Assembly: GCF_009793335.1 (NCBI RefSeq)
Contig: NZ_WING01000002.1
Coordinates: forward strand, 1,116,001-1,180,000
Direction of reading: 5' to 3'
Length of the DNA stretch: 64,000 bases
Source of the DNA: Actinomadura sp. J1-007
Lineage (GTDB): Bacteria > Actinomycetota > Actinomycetes > Streptosporangiales > Streptosporangiaceae
Shown here: positions 34,482-43,393 of the stretch, piece by piece
Layout: each line of letters begins with the position of its first letter
Position numbering within the stretch: position 1 is the stretch's first letter
Translations under genes and position numbers: made by a program
Notes under the pieces: generated by a model
Databases searched by the model: none
What the model saw: the letters and a program-made list of their open reading frames with translations, nothing else
What the model was told of the DNA's origin: nothing

Positions 34482-35360
34482 TTGACCGCACCGCGGATCG
34501 GCGCGCTGATGTGGCCCGTGCAGTCCTGGCCGGAGGCCGGGGAGACGTGGCGGCTGGCGGAGGAGTTCGGCGTCGGGACCGCCTGGGTGTACGACCACCT
34601 GGCGTGGCGCGGCACAACGCCCTGGTACGACGCGTACACCACGCTCGCCGCCGCCGCGGCCGTCACCTCGCGGGTACGGCTCGGAACGCTCGTCACCTCC
34701 CCGAACTTCCGGCATCCCGTCCCCACCGCGCACGCGATCAAGACGATCGACCACATCAGCGGCGGCCGGATGGAGGCGGGGATCGGCGCGGGCGGGACCC
34801 GCCGCACGTCCGACTCCGGCGTCCTCGGCGGTGAGGAGTGGACGCCGGGGGAACGGTCCGCGCGCTTCGCGGAGTGGACGGAGCTGCTCGACCGGCTGCT
34901 GCGCGGCCCCGTCACCACGTACGAGGGCGTGTACTACTCGGCGCGCGACGCCGTCAGCGAGCCCGGCTGCGTGCAGCGCCCGAGGGTGCCGCTCGTGATC
35001 GCGGCGACCGGAACGCGGGGCCTGCGCCTCGCCGCCCGCCTCGGCGACGGCTGGGTGACCACCGCGAACGTCCCCGGCCGCGACCCCGCCGACATCGCCC
35101 GCGAGCAGCTCGACGGACTGCGCAAGGCGTGCGACGAGGAAGGCCGCGACCCCGCCGAGTTGCGCCGCCACCTGCTCACCGGCTTCACCGGCGAACCATG
35201 GCTGGAGTCGCCCGCGGCTTTCGACGACCTCGCCGGCCGCTACGCCGAACTCGGCTTCACCGACATCGTCCTCCACTGGCCCCGCCCCGACACGCCCTGG
35301 GAAGCCGACCTGAACATCTTCGAAACCATCACCACCACGTACGCCACCCCGGCATCCTGA
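34482..35360 (+). CDS. LLM-class (luciferase-like) flavin/F420-dependent oxidoreductase
   Basis: 292 residues with a TIM-barrel luciferase-like fold: WVYDHLAW, RVRLGTLVTSPNFRHPVPTAHAIKTIDHISGGRMEAGIGAGG and VPLVIAATGTRGLRLAARLGDGWVT are standard motifs of the F420-dependent group. It would move hydride between reduced F420 or FMN and an unknown organic substrate. The start is the TTG at 34482 behind a GGGGGGA site. The minisatellite downstream begins within its final codons. Confidence 0.88.
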   Translation: MTAPRIGALMWPVQSWPEAGETWRLAEEFGVGTAWVYDHLAWRGTTPWYDAYTTLAAAAAVTSRVRLGTLVTSPNFRHPVPTAHAIKTIDHISGGRMEAGIGAGGTRRTSDSGVLGGEEWTPGERSARFAEWTELLDRLLRGPVTTYEGVYYSARDAVSEPGCVQRPRVPLVIAATGTRGLRLAARLGDGWVTTANVPGRDPADIAREQLDGLRKACDEEGRDPAELRRHLLTGFTGEPWLESPAAFDDLAGRYAELGFTDIVLHWPRPDTPWEADLNIFETITTTYATPAS

Positions 35361-35580
35361 CCCCCGTCACCTACGCCACCCGCCGTCGCGTCCCTGGGCG
35401 TATGCCACCCCGGGTCGCGCTCCTGCACGTACGCCGTCCCGGGGTCGTGTCCCTGCGCGTACGCCGCCCCGGCGCCTTGACGTCCGCGTGCGCGCCCCGG
35501 GGTCGCGTCCCTGTGCGGTACGCGCCCCGGGGTCCTGACGTCCGCGTACGCCGCCCGGGTCGTGTCCCTGTGCGTATGTC
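35338..35580. repeat. 28-30-bp minisatellite starting at the end of the LLM gene
   Basis: About eight degenerate units spaced 28-30 bp, each starting GTACGCC and containing CCCCGGGGTCGTGTCCCTG or CCTTGACGTCCGC. The first unit overlaps the last codons and stop of the oxidoreductase gene. The remaining sequence to 35765 holds no gene and presumably the promoter of the SMR gene (TAGCGT at 35702-35707). Confidence 0.7.
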
Positions 35581-35765
35581 GTCGCGGTGGGTCTTCGGGG
35601 GCTTTGCGTCGGGGGTCTCGGCAGGTGTGTTCGTCCTGCTGACGGTTGTGGGATCGCCTGGGCGGTGTGGGGGCTGCGGGGTTTCGGGGTGGGGGGACCG
35701 GTAGCGTGAAGATCTTGCCGGGCCGCTGTGGGGCGGGTGCCGGCGCTCGCGGAGGAGGGCCGTCG

Positions 35766-36095
35766 ATGCCGTACGTCCTGTTGGGGCTGGCGATCGTCTG
35801 CGAGGTCACGGCGACGCTGTCGCTGCGGGCGTCCGAGGGCCTGTCGAAGCTCGGTCCCTCGGCGATCGTGGTGGTCGGCTACCTGGTCTCGTTCTTCCTG
35901 ATGTCCAAGGCGCTGACCTCGTTGAACGTGGGGCCGGTGTACGCGATCTGGTCGGCGCTCGGCACGGTCGGGGCGTTCGTCGGCGGGGTGCTGCTGTTCG
36001 AGGAGCCGGTCCGTCCGATGGCGATCGCCGGAGCCGTGATCATCGTGCTCGGCGTCGTCGTGATGAACCTGGGCGGCGGCGTGAGCCAGGGGTGA
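35766..36095 (+). CDS. Small multidrug resistance (SMR) family transporter
   Basis: 109 residues with four helices. The essential membrane Glu is in AIVCEVTATLSLRASEG, and GPVYAIWSALGTVGAFVGGVLLFEE is the typical helix 3. It is of the EmrE/QacC drug-export branch, by the xASEG motif, rather than the guanidinium-exporting branch, though that assignment is tentative. It works as a proton-coupled dimer. A GGAGGAGGG site precedes the ATG. Confidence 0.92.
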   Translation: MPYVLLGLAIVCEVTATLSLRASEGLSKLGPSAIVVVGYLVSFFLMSKALTSLNVGPVYAIWSALGTVGAFVGGVLLFEEPVRPMAIAGAVIIVLGVVVMNLGGGVSQG

Positions 36096-36137
36096 CGCGC
36101 CCGCCCCGGTCGAGGGGACGGGGGCCGCGGAGGCGGG

Positions 36138-36533
36138 TCAGCCGGTGCCGCGGCGGGTGCGGGATCTGCGGGTGTGCTCCTGGGCCAGGGCGAACGCCAG
36201 CCAGGCGAACGCCGTCGCGTCGTCCACGATCCCGACGGGCAGGAACACGTCGGGGATCAGGTCGATCGGCGACACGATGTAGAGAACCGCGACCGCCATC
36301 GCGGCGATCTTGCCGCGTCCCGTCCGGTAGTACCCCTGGACGCCGTACGCCTCGGCGCGTCCGGACCGCCTCCGCCCGCGCCGCAGCCGCACGATCCCGG
36401 CCAGGACGAGCGCCGCGCCCGCCACGGCCGCGACGGCGCCCGCGACGGTGAGGTCGACGCCGCCGAGATCGCCGTCCGCGACGGCCATGACGGCGCCGCC
36501 GGCGACGATCAGGAGCAGTCCGGGCCAGACCAT
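36138..36533 (-). CDS. DUF1232 (YkvA-like) membrane protein
   Basis: 131 residues: two N-terminal helices, a basic linker, then the DUF1232 core GKIAAMAVAVLYIVSPIDLIPDVFLPVGIVDDATAFAWL with its SPIDLIPD and VDD motifs. The role of the family is not known. The ATG at 36533 was preferred over a GTG at 36539 because GGAGG lies 5 nt before it. Confidence 0.85.
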   Translation of the reverse strand: MVWPGLLLIVAGGAVMAVADGDLGGVDLTVAGAVAAVAGAALVLAGIVRLRRGRRRSGRAEAYGVQGYYRTGRGKIAAMAVAVLYIVSPIDLIPDVFLPVGIVDDATAFAWLAFALAQEHTRRSRTRRGTG

Positions 36534-36619
36534 GCGCACCTCCGGGGAGAGTCGTTGCGTGTATCGCCCGTCAGGCGCGTTTCAACCGCGCCCCGCACGA
36601 AGCCGACGGCGGCCCGGCG

Positions 36620-37474
36620 TCACACGGACGAGCCGGACGTGGCGGTGGCGGACGGCGCGGCAAGGGAGGCCAGCAGGGCGGTGGGCGTGCAGCCCGCCAG
36701 GGCGCGGAACTCGCGGTTGAGGTGGGCCTGGTCGTAGTAGCCGCAGGCGGCGGCGATGCCGCCCCAGTCGGGGGCCCCGCCGCCCATCAGCTCGACGGCG
36801 CGCTGGAAGCGCAGGACGCGCGCCATCACCTTCGGCGGCAGTCCCGCCTGGTCGCGGAAGCGGTGGGTGAGGTGCTTGCGGCTCCACCCCACCTCGCGCG
36901 CCAGCTCGGCGACGCCGACGCCGCCGTGCTCGCGGGCGAGGCGCCGCCACGCCCACGCCACCTCGGGGTCGGGCTCGGGCGCGCGGTCGAGGCGGCGCAG
37001 CAGCAGGGCGTCGAGCAGGTCGAAACGGGTGGCCCAGTCGGGGGTCATCGCGAGCCGTTCGACGAACGCGTCGGTGCCGGGCCCGAGCACGTCGGTGAGG
37101 TCGGCCGCGATGTTGGCGAGGCGGCCCATCGGCGTGCCGAGCAGCCGGTAGGCGCCGAGCGGCGTCAGGTCGAGCTGGATGCCGCTCGGCCCGCCGGGAT
37201 GGGAGTACCAGCCGTGCCGGTCGTCCAGCCCGGCGACGAACGACCCGTAGCCGGTGGCCGCCGCGTCGCCGGGGGACTCCAGCAGCATCCGCGGCCCGAA
37301 GTTGATGATCACGACGGCCGCGCCGAACGGGAGGGTGCGGACCCGGCTCGGCGCCGTGCCCTCCTCCCAGTAGCCGTCGTAGGAGCGCAGGTGCGGGCGC
37401 AGGGCGGGGTGCGGCCGCCCGGCCGCCAGCCACCAGCCGCCCCGGTCGACCGGCGTGATCGTCCGCTCTGTCAC
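36620..37474 (-). CDS. AraC-family transcriptional regulator
   Basis: 284 residues. The C-terminal double helix-turn-helix is clear (VGVAELAREVGWSRKHLTHRFRDQAGLPPKVMARVLRFQRAVELM ... AAACGYYDQAHLNREFRALAGCTP). The N-terminal cupin-like part (GAAVVIINFGPRM, GIQLDLTPLGAYRLLG) is typical of the ligand domain of DUF6597-type AraC regulators. Its target is unknown; it could act on neighbouring genes. It ends 86 bp before the DUF1232 gene. Confidence 0.9.
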   Translation of the reverse strand: MTERTITPVDRGGWWLAAGRPHPALRPHLRSYDGYWEEGTAPSRVRTLPFGAAVVIINFGPRMLLESPGDAAATGYGSFVAGLDDRHGWYSHPGGPSGIQLDLTPLGAYRLLGTPMGRLANIAADLTDVLGPGTDAFVERLAMTPDWATRFDLLDALLLRRLDRAPEPDPEVAWAWRRLAREHGGVGVAELAREVGWSRKHLTHRFRDQAGLPPKVMARVLRFQRAVELMGGGAPDWGGIAAACGYYDQAHLNREFRALAGCTPTALLASLAAPSATATSGSSV

Positions 37475-37532
37475 CTCTCCAGTCGTACCAGCGGGGTCTG
37501 ACGGAACGGAAGCGGGCGGCCGGGTGACGGCG

Positions 37533-38282
37533 TCACTCGTACATCTGGCCGCACACCGCGATGCGGGCGAGGTCGGCCCAGCTCATCGTGGTGACCGTCC
37601 GCACGTACGAGCGGGACGGCGGCTCGCCCGGCGCGGGCGGCAGCGGCACGCGGGCGCCGTCGGCGGCGTCCCAGCCGCCGAGGCTGCCCGCGACCGCGCA
37701 CTCCAGGTACGTCGCGGGGTCGAAGTTGTACCAGAGCGCGGGGGTGGCGCGGCGGCCCGTCCCCGGCGGGCGCGGCGCCTCGACGCCGAAGCGCGCCTGC
37801 GGGCCCGGGGGAGCGGCGACGAAATCCTCCAGGTCGGCGAGCTGGGACAGGATGACCCGTTCCCAGTCGGCGTAGCCCTCGGGCTCGTCGCCGGGCAGCG
37901 ACAGGTCCTTGGCGCGCCATCCCGCGTCGAACTCGGCGGGCGGGGTGGTGGCCGCGGCCGAGAACATCGCCGCGACGTCGTCGGGGTCGAGCTCGCCGCG
38001 GTCGCGCAGCGGCCCGCTCACCTTCCACAGCGCGCGCAGGAACGCCGACAGCGACCACGACGCCGCCCGCGCCTCCTGCCCGATGTGCAGGAAGTGCAGG
38101 TAGAGGTCGCGGTTGGTGCGGACGACGGGGCCGGGCGGGCCGTCGATCCAGTACGTCTGCTTGTGCGGCGCGCCGCTCTCCAGCACCAGGACCTGCGCGA
38201 GGGCCCCGATCCGCGTGTCGTGGGAGGCCACGTGGAACTCGTTGCCGATGTCGTCCTGGCGCATGACGTCCCACGTGTCCAT
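37533..38282 (-). CDS. Conserved hypothetical protein, 249 aa
   Basis: It starts MDTWDVMRQDDIGNEFHVASHDTR, an N-terminal module I associate with uncharacterised actinomycete proteins (WDVMRQDDNGN-type, followed by a short alpha-beta repeat ending YWIDG). The rest is Pro/Ala-rich with no membrane helix or recognised motif. It may be cytoplasmic and regulatory, but no function can be assigned. Confidence 0.65.
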   Translation of the reverse strand: MDTWDVMRQDDIGNEFHVASHDTRIGALAQVLVLESGAPHKQTYWIDGPPGPVVRTNRDLYLHFLHIGQEARAASWSLSAFLRALWKVSGPLRDRGELDPDDVAAMFSAAATTPPAEFDAGWRAKDLSLPGDEPEGYADWERVILSQLADLEDFVAAPPGPQARFGVEAPRPPGTGRRATPALWYNFDPATYLECAVAGSLGGWDAADGARVPLPPAPGEPPSRSYVRTVTTMSWADLARIAVCGQMYE

Positions 38283-38431
38283 CCGGCTCCTCCACGGTCG
38301 GCGGTACGTCCAACGCCCCGTGGGGAAAGTGTCCCATTCCGGCGGCCGACCACCAGTAGTCGCCATGTCACTTTCCGGACTCGGATTCGTGACCTTCAGT
38401 ACATACCGACCCGCCCGCCCGACGGCTAAGC

Positions 38432-38715
38432 GCGCCCTCCGCCGGGTGGGTGCGCGGCGCGGCCGCCGGGGTGCGCCGTTCGCCGGGTGGGTGCGCGGCG
38501 AGCCCGCCGGACGCCGGGGCGTGCTGTCCGCCGGGCGGGTACGTGGCGCGGCCGCCAGACGCCGGGCGCGCCCTCCGCCGGGTGGGTGCGCGGCGCGGCC
38601 GCCGGATGCCGGGTGCGCCATTCGCCGGGTGGGTACGTGGCGCGGCCGCCGGACGCCGGGCGTGCCGTTCGCCGGGCGGGTGCTCGGCGAGCCCGCTGGA
38701 CGGCGCGGCTCCCGC
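38432..38715. repeat. 47-bp minisatellite, six copies
   Basis: The element CGCCGGGTGGGT (or GGGCGGGT) recurs at 38440, 38481, 38529, 38576, 38623 and 38670, with spacings of 41, 48, 47, 47 and 47 bp. Units alternate GCGCGGCCGCC and GCGAGCCCGCC in the middle. The array lies at the 3' side of the aldehyde dehydrogenase gene. I see no gene in 38283-38772. Confidence 0.85.
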
Positions 38716-38717
38716 GG

Positions 38718-38741
38718 CCCGCCCGCCCTAGGGCGGGCGGG
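38718..38741 (-). terminator. 11-bp hairpin after aldehyde dehydrogenase gene
   Basis: CCCGCCCGCCC and GGGCGGGCGGG flank a TA centre (CTAG). It is 32 bp past the dehydrogenase stop. Confidence 0.55.
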
Positions 38742-38772
38742 ACGTGCGGCGGCGTGTGACCTGGTGGGGTGT

Positions 38773-40178
38773 TCAGTTCTTGGCGCGGTGGACGACCTGC
38801 ATCTCGGTGAAGCCGTACAGGCCCCACGGGCCGTTCTCCACGCCGATGCCGCTCCACTTGAAGCCGCCGAACGGCTGGTGCGGGGCCAGTGCGAGGTGGG
38901 TGTTGACCCAGGCCGTGCCGCAGTCGAGGCGCGCGGCGACCTCGCTCGCGCGGTCGGCGTCGGCGCTCCACACCGAACCGGACAGCCCGAAGTTGGTGGC
39001 GTTGGCGCGGGCGAGGGCCTCGTCCAGGTCGCGGTACGCGATCACGGGCAGCGCGGGCCCGAACTGCTCCTCGTCGACGATGCGGGCGCCGTCCGGCACG
39101 TCCGCGAGGATCGTCGGCCGGAAGAAGTAGCCGGGGCCCTCCATCGGCCCGCCGCCCGCCGCCGCGCGGGCGCCGCCCGCCAGCGCCTCGGCGACCAGCT
39201 CGCCGACCCGCTCGTACTGCGGGCGGTTGTTGATCGGGCCGTACTGGACGCCCTCGTCCAGGCCGTTGCCGACCTTCGCCGCGCGGGCCCGCTCGGCGAG
39301 GGCGTCCACGACGTCGCCGTACAGGGCGTCCGGCACGTACACCCGCTTGATCGCGGAGCAGACCTGGCCGTTGTTCTGGAACGCGCCGTTGAACAGCCGG
39401 TCGGCGACGGCGGCCGGGTCCACGTCGTCCAGCAGGATCGCGGGGTCGTTGCCGCCGAGTTCCAGCGTCACGCGCTTCAGGTCGGGCGCGGCCGCGGCGG
39501 CGACCAGCTTGCCGGTCGCGACGCTGCCGGTGAAGCTGATCTTGCGGGGGACGTCGTGGGAGGTCATCCAGGCGCCGAGCTCGTCGCCGCCGCTCACCAC
39601 GTTCAGCACGCCGGGCGGCAGGACGTCGCGCAGCGCCTCGCCGAGCCGCAGGCTCGACAGCGGGGTGAACGGCGACGGCTTGAGCACGACCGTGTTCCCG
39701 GCGAGCAGCGCGGGGCCGAGCTTCCATGTCGCGAGCAGCAGCGGGTAGTTCCAGGGGGTGATCGCGGCGACCACGCCCATCGGACGGCGCACGACCTCCA
39801 CGCGGGCGCGCTCGTCGTCCTGGATCACCTCGCTCGGCAGCTCCAGCTCGGCGAAGTACTTCAGCCAGACGCCGGCGCCCACGACCTCCATCGTGGCCTC
39901 GGAGAGCGGCTTGCCCTGCTCCAGGGTCAGGATCCGGCCGATCTCCTCCGAACGGGCGAACAGCACGTCCGCCGCGGCGAGCAGCGCCTTGCGCCGCGCC
40001 GACTCGTCCCGCGCCACTGCGCGTACGCGGCCCGGGCCGCCTCCATCGCCGCGTCGAGCTGCGCGCGCGACGCGTCCGGCGCCCGCTCGGCGACCTCGCC
40101 GGTGGCGGGGTCGACGACGCCGAACGTGCCGGGCGCGGCGACGGCCTGGCCGCCGATGGTCATCGTGTAGTCGGACAC
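38773..40178 (-). CDS. NAD(P)-dependent aldehyde dehydrogenase (one apparent frameshift)
   Basis: 468 residues after repair. Rossmann and catalytic motifs are complete: WNYPLLLATWKLGPALLAGNTVVLKPS, FTGSVATGK, the general-base Glu in VTLELGGNDP and the nucleophilic Cys in FQNNGQVCSAIKRVYV. The first 55 residues read in another frame. Adding one base at 40014-40015 joins AYAQW to ARDESARRKALL exactly as in family members. The GTG start at 40178 follows GGAGGA. It oxidises an aldehyde to the acid; the substrate is not predictable. A palindrome in its promoter region suggests TetR-type control. Confidence 0.88.
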
Positions 40179-40207
40179 CGTTGATCCTCCACTTCGACCT
40201 GTTCACC

Positions 40208-40218
40208 GAACGACGTTC
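40208..40218. promoter_or_regulatory. GAACG-A-CGTTC palindrome upstream of aldehyde dehydrogenase
   Basis: A perfect 11-bp palindrome about 30 bp before the GTG start, in the expected promoter region. It resembles TetR-class half-sites (GAACG). No regulator gene is adjacent. Confidence 0.4.
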
Positions 40219-40384
40219 AGTATTCACCCGGGCCCGCCTCCGTACCAGCCCCGACCCGCCCGCCCTTCGCACCGGTCCGTCCTGCGCGTCGGCGGGGTGC
40301 GGGGCGGGGCGGCGGCCGGAACGGGTCTGTCCGGTTCCGGCAGGACGCCTCGTCCGGACGGGCGGCGCGGTGAATGATCCGCTC

Positions 40385-41836
40385 ATGCGTTCACGATCAG
40401 CGGCGGTCTTCGCCCTCGCGCTCGCCCTCGCCGCGTCCGGCGGGGCGGGCGGGGCGTCCGCGGCGGCCGGGCCCGCGAGGCCCGCCGCGCCGCCCGCCGG
40501 GGCCGCGGCCCCGTCCGAGAGGCTCACCGACCCCCATCCCTGCGCCGGGCAGCCCGGCTTCACCTGCTCCACCCTCGCCGTTCCGCTCGACCACCGCGGA
40601 CGGACGGGAGGCGAGCTGAGGCTCCAGGTCGCCGCCGCTGACAACGCGGACGCGCCGAAGGGCGTGCTGCTGTTCCTGACCGGCGGGCCGGGCCAGCCCG
40701 GCGTGCCCGCCATCACCCGGATCGCGCGGCAGCGGCTGCCCGGGCTGGCGGAGAACTACCGGTTCGTCATGATCGACCAGCGCGGCACGGGTGAGTTCGG
40801 CGCGATCGACTGCCCGCGGCTTCAGGCGGCGGTCGGCAGTTCCGACATCGAGCCGCCTCCGCCGGGGGCCGTCGAGGAGTGCGCCGGGCTGCTCGGCGAC
40901 CGGCGGCACTACTTCACCAGCGAGCAGACCACCGGCGACCTGGAGGCGCTGCGCCGGGCGCTCGGCGTCCGGAAGATGGCGGTGGACGGCGTCTCGTACG
41001 GCTCGTTCACCGCCGCCCGCTACGCCGCCGCGCACCCGTCGAACGTCAGCAGGCTCGTCCTGGACTCGGTGCTGCCGCACACCGACCCGCAGCGCGACGA
41101 CATGCTGTACCTGACCGGGCTGCGCGCCACCGGCCGGGTGCTGCGCAGCGCCTGCGCCGCGGCGCCCGCGTGCGGCTTCGACCCGGCCGCCGACCTCGCC
41201 TGGCTCGCCCGGCACCGCCGGGACGCCGTGCTGATCTGGGACATGCTCGTCTCGTACGAGTTCCTGGACCCGACGTACCGGGACCCGAACCCGGCCGGGC
41301 TGCCCGCCGGCTCCGGCGACGTGGTGTCGGCGATCCACGAGGCCCGGCGCGGCGACCCGGCGCGCCTCGACCGGCAGCTCGCGATGCTCGACTCCGGCGG
41401 CGACCCCGTCGCGCAGTACAGCTCCGGCCTGCACGCCGCGACGATCTGCGGCGACGGCCGCTTCCCGTGGGGCACCTCCGAGGCGCCGCTCGCCGGACGC
41501 CAACGGATCCTGGAGAGGACCCGGCGGCATCTGCCCGCCCGCGCGACCTGGCCGTTCACCGCGAACGAGGCCGTCGGGAACGGGTTCGTCCAGGAGTGCC
41601 TGCGCTGGCCGCCCTCCCGGCACACCGCCGAGCCCGAAGCGCGGCTGCCGAACGTGCCCGTCCTGCTGCTGAACGGCGACCACGACCTGTCCACGCCACT
41701 CGAATGGGCCCGGGAGGAGCTGCGCCACGCACCGAACGGCAGGCTCGTCATCGTGAAGGGCGCCTCGCACTCGATCCAGAACCGCGAGCGCGGCACGCAA
41801 GGCCGCCAGGCCGTCTACACTTTCCTCAACGACTGA
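40385..41836 (+). CDS. Secreted alpha/beta hydrolase, S33 peptidase-like (tripeptidyl aminopeptidase type)
   Basis: 483 residues. A signal peptide (SAAVFALALALAASGGAGGASAAA) precedes a Pro-rich linker and a hydrolase with LFLTGGPGQPG (oxyanion region), the nucleophile Ser at about 204 in VDGVSYGS, Asp at about 434 in NGDHDLSTP and His at about 462 in KGASHS. The TAP-like C-terminal lobe is typical of actinomycete secreted S33 tripeptidyl aminopeptidases. The ATG at 40385 fits the signal peptide; a GTG at 40370 is also in frame. Confidence 0.88.
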   Translation: MRSRSAAVFALALALAASGGAGGASAAAGPARPAAPPAGAAAPSERLTDPHPCAGQPGFTCSTLAVPLDHRGRTGGELRLQVAAADNADAPKGVLLFLTGGPGQPGVPAITRIARQRLPGLAENYRFVMIDQRGTGEFGAIDCPRLQAAVGSSDIEPPPPGAVEECAGLLGDRRHYFTSEQTTGDLEALRRALGVRKMAVDGVSYGSFTAARYAAAHPSNVSRLVLDSVLPHTDPQRDDMLYLTGLRATGRVLRSACAAAPACGFDPAADLAWLARHRRDAVLIWDMLVSYEFLDPTYRDPNPAGLPAGSGDVVSAIHEARRGDPARLDRQLAMLDSGGDPVAQYSSGLHAATICGDGRFPWGTSEAPLAGRQRILERTRRHLPARATWPFTANEAVGNGFVQECLRWPPSRHTAEPEARLPNVPVLLLNGDHDLSTPLEWAREELRHAPNGRLVIVKGASHSIQNRERGTQGRQAVYTFLND

Positions 41837-41881
41837 CACACGCCTCAACGACCGGCAGGCACCAACCGCCGTCCGCCGACC

Positions 41882-41911
41882 GGGCCGGGCTTCTCTGTGC
41901 CCGCCCGGCCC
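41882..41911. terminator. 9-bp hairpin between convergent genes
   Basis: GGGCCGGGC (41882-41890) and GCCCGGCCC (41903-41911) pair perfectly with a 12-nt loop, between the hydrolase and the convergent hypothetical gene. Confidence 0.45.
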
Positions 41912-41983
41912 CGGCGGGCGGGGGCGTTCGAAACCGGTGCCGCGGCCGGGAGGCGGGGGACGCCCGGCCGCGGGCACCGGCGG

Positions 41984-42634
41984 TCAGATGGTCAGCAGGC
42001 GGTCGAGGAACTCGCGGTAGCCGCGCAGGGCCAGCCGCAGCCGCTCGGTGTCGGGACGTTCGCCGTGCTCGTCGCGCCAGCCGTCGTCCAGGGTCCGCTT
42101 GCGGGACGTCAGCGACTCGCCGAGGACGTTCACGGCCTCGGCGGCGAGCTCGTCGGCCTTGCGGACGGCGTCGCGCGGGTCGTCGACGAAGCCCGACTGG
42201 ACCTGGTGCCAGCGCCGGCGGAGCCGTTCGGCCTCCTCGTCCTCCAGCAGCCGGGCGGGCTGCGCCGCGTTCGGGCGGGCCGACCCGGGGGCCGTCTCGT
42301 CCGGGGTCGCCGGGCCTTCCGGCCGCTCGGGCAGGGCGTCCAGGTCCGGCCCGGAACCGGCCGGGGGCGCGGACGCCGGCGCGGGCGGGGGACCGGCGCC
42401 GGGCCCGATGTCGGGCGCCGAGTCGGAACCCTGGTCGGACACCGCCCCCGGAACGGGACCGGAGGCCGGGCCCGCCCCCGGGCCCGCCGCCGGGCCCGCC
42501 CCGGGGCGCGCGTCGGGCGCGGTCACCGGGGCCGGGTCCGGAAGGTCCTTGTCGGGCGTCGGCCCGGCGACGTGGGTGTCTCCGGGCGTGGCGGAGGGCG
42601 AGTGCGGGCCCGGGGGCACGTCCTTGCCGTGCAT
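41984..42634 (-). CDS. Hypothetical protein with Pro/Ala/Gly-rich N-terminus (paralogue of next gene)
   Basis: 216 residues. The first 125 are a low-complexity Pro/Ala/Gly/Asp linker. The last 85 (RRRWHQVQSGFVDDPRDAVRKADELAAEAVNVLGESL ... RLALRGYREFLDRLL) form a helical domain that is also found in the upstream gene. No catalytic motif is seen. The gene follows its paralogue by 6 bp, so they form an operon. Confidence 0.7.
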   Translation of the reverse strand: MHGKDVPPGPHSPSATPGDTHVAGPTPDKDLPDPAPVTAPDARPGAGPAAGPGAGPASGPVPGAVSDQGSDSAPDIGPGAGPPPAPASAPPAGSGPDLDALPERPEGPATPDETAPGSARPNAAQPARLLEDEEAERLRRRWHQVQSGFVDDPRDAVRKADELAAEAVNVLGESLTSRKRTLDDGWRDEHGERPDTERLRLALRGYREFLDRLLTI

Positions 42635-42640
42635 CGGCGA

Positions 42641-43240
42641 TCAGCTCCTCGGGTCGTCGCGCCGGGCGTGGGCGCCGCCGGTCCCGGGGACCGCGGCGCG
42701 GTCCTCGGCCGGAACGGCCAGCAGGTCCTCGAACAGGGCGCGGTAGTGCACCATCGCCTGCCGCAGCTCCTCGGTCGACGCCTCCTTGCTGGCGGCGCGG
42801 GCGCCGATGTCGCGTCCGCGCCGGTAGTGGTCGAGCGTGCGGCCGTGCTCGACCGACAGGTGCTCGATCCGGTCGTCGAACGCGCCGGTCGGGTAGCCGC
42901 GCTCGCCCATCACCACGGTGACCAGGCGGTCGGCCTGCTCGACGGCCGCCTCGGGCGTGTCGACGAACTGCTCCTGCAAGTGGTTCCACTGCCCGCGGTA
43001 CAGCTCGCGCTGCCGCGGGTCGAGGTCGCGCAACTCCAGTTCCCGGTGGCGCCGCTCGCGGGACCGCAGCTCCCGCTCGGCCGCGGCGCGGCCGCCGTGC
43101 CGTTCGACGGCGCGGTCGTACTCGGGGCCGAACTGGCGCCGCATCCGCCGGGAGCGCGCCTGGGTCAAGGCCAGGTACCCGGCGGTGACGGCTGCCGCGA
43201 CGACCACGACGGCGACGACGACCATGATGACGGTCGACAT
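42641..43240 (-). CDS. Membrane-anchored hypothetical protein sharing a helical domain with its neighbour
   Basis: 199 residues. One N-terminal membrane helix (VIMVVVAVVVVAAAVTAGYLAL) precedes a highly charged helical region (RERRHRELELRDLDPRQREL) and the same domain as the neighbour: W..LQ..FVDTPEAAVEQADRLV, EHG, and a final LRQAMVHYRALFEDLL. The helical domain therefore faces the cytoplasm or exterior on a membrane tether, while the downstream paralogue lacks a tether. The function is unknown. Confidence 0.75.
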   Translation of the reverse strand: MSTVIMVVVAVVVVAAAVTAGYLALTQARSRRMRRQFGPEYDRAVERHGGRAAAERELRSRERRHRELELRDLDPRQRELYRGQWNHLQEQFVDTPEAAVEQADRLVTVVMGERGYPTGAFDDRIEHLSVEHGRTLDHYRRGRDIGARAASKEASTEELRQAMVHYRALFEDLLAVPAEDRAAVPGTGGAHARRDDPRS

Positions 43241-43349
43241 TTCGGTCCTCCAACGTGCGTCGGATAGCGATGCCCGGCCGATGCCCCCGCCGGAGGGCCC
43301 GAAACGGCACTCCCTAACGGGTCACCCGAAACAGGGAGTATCGGTCATT

Positions 43350-43386
43350 GTCCGTACGGCCGGGCGGACCCGTCCGTACGGCCGGG
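43350..43386. repeat. Direct repeat of 15 bp downstream of the large membrane-protein gene
   Basis: GTCCGTACGGCCGGG occurs at 43350-43364 and 43372-43386. Each copy contains the palindrome CCGTACGG. The pair lies just beyond the stop of the minus-strand gene at 43394. Confidence 0.6.
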
Positions 43387-43393
43387 GCCCGCT

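Noticed and set aside
35581..35765. Guanidine riboswitch before the SMR gene
   Set aside because: Some SMR genes have one, but no conserved guanidine-aptamer motif was found and the protein looks like the drug-export branch.
40014..40178. Separate short gene for the N-terminal 80 residues upstream of aldehyde dehydrogenase
   Set aside because: The sequence is the normal N-terminus of the dehydrogenase in another frame; one added base fuses them.
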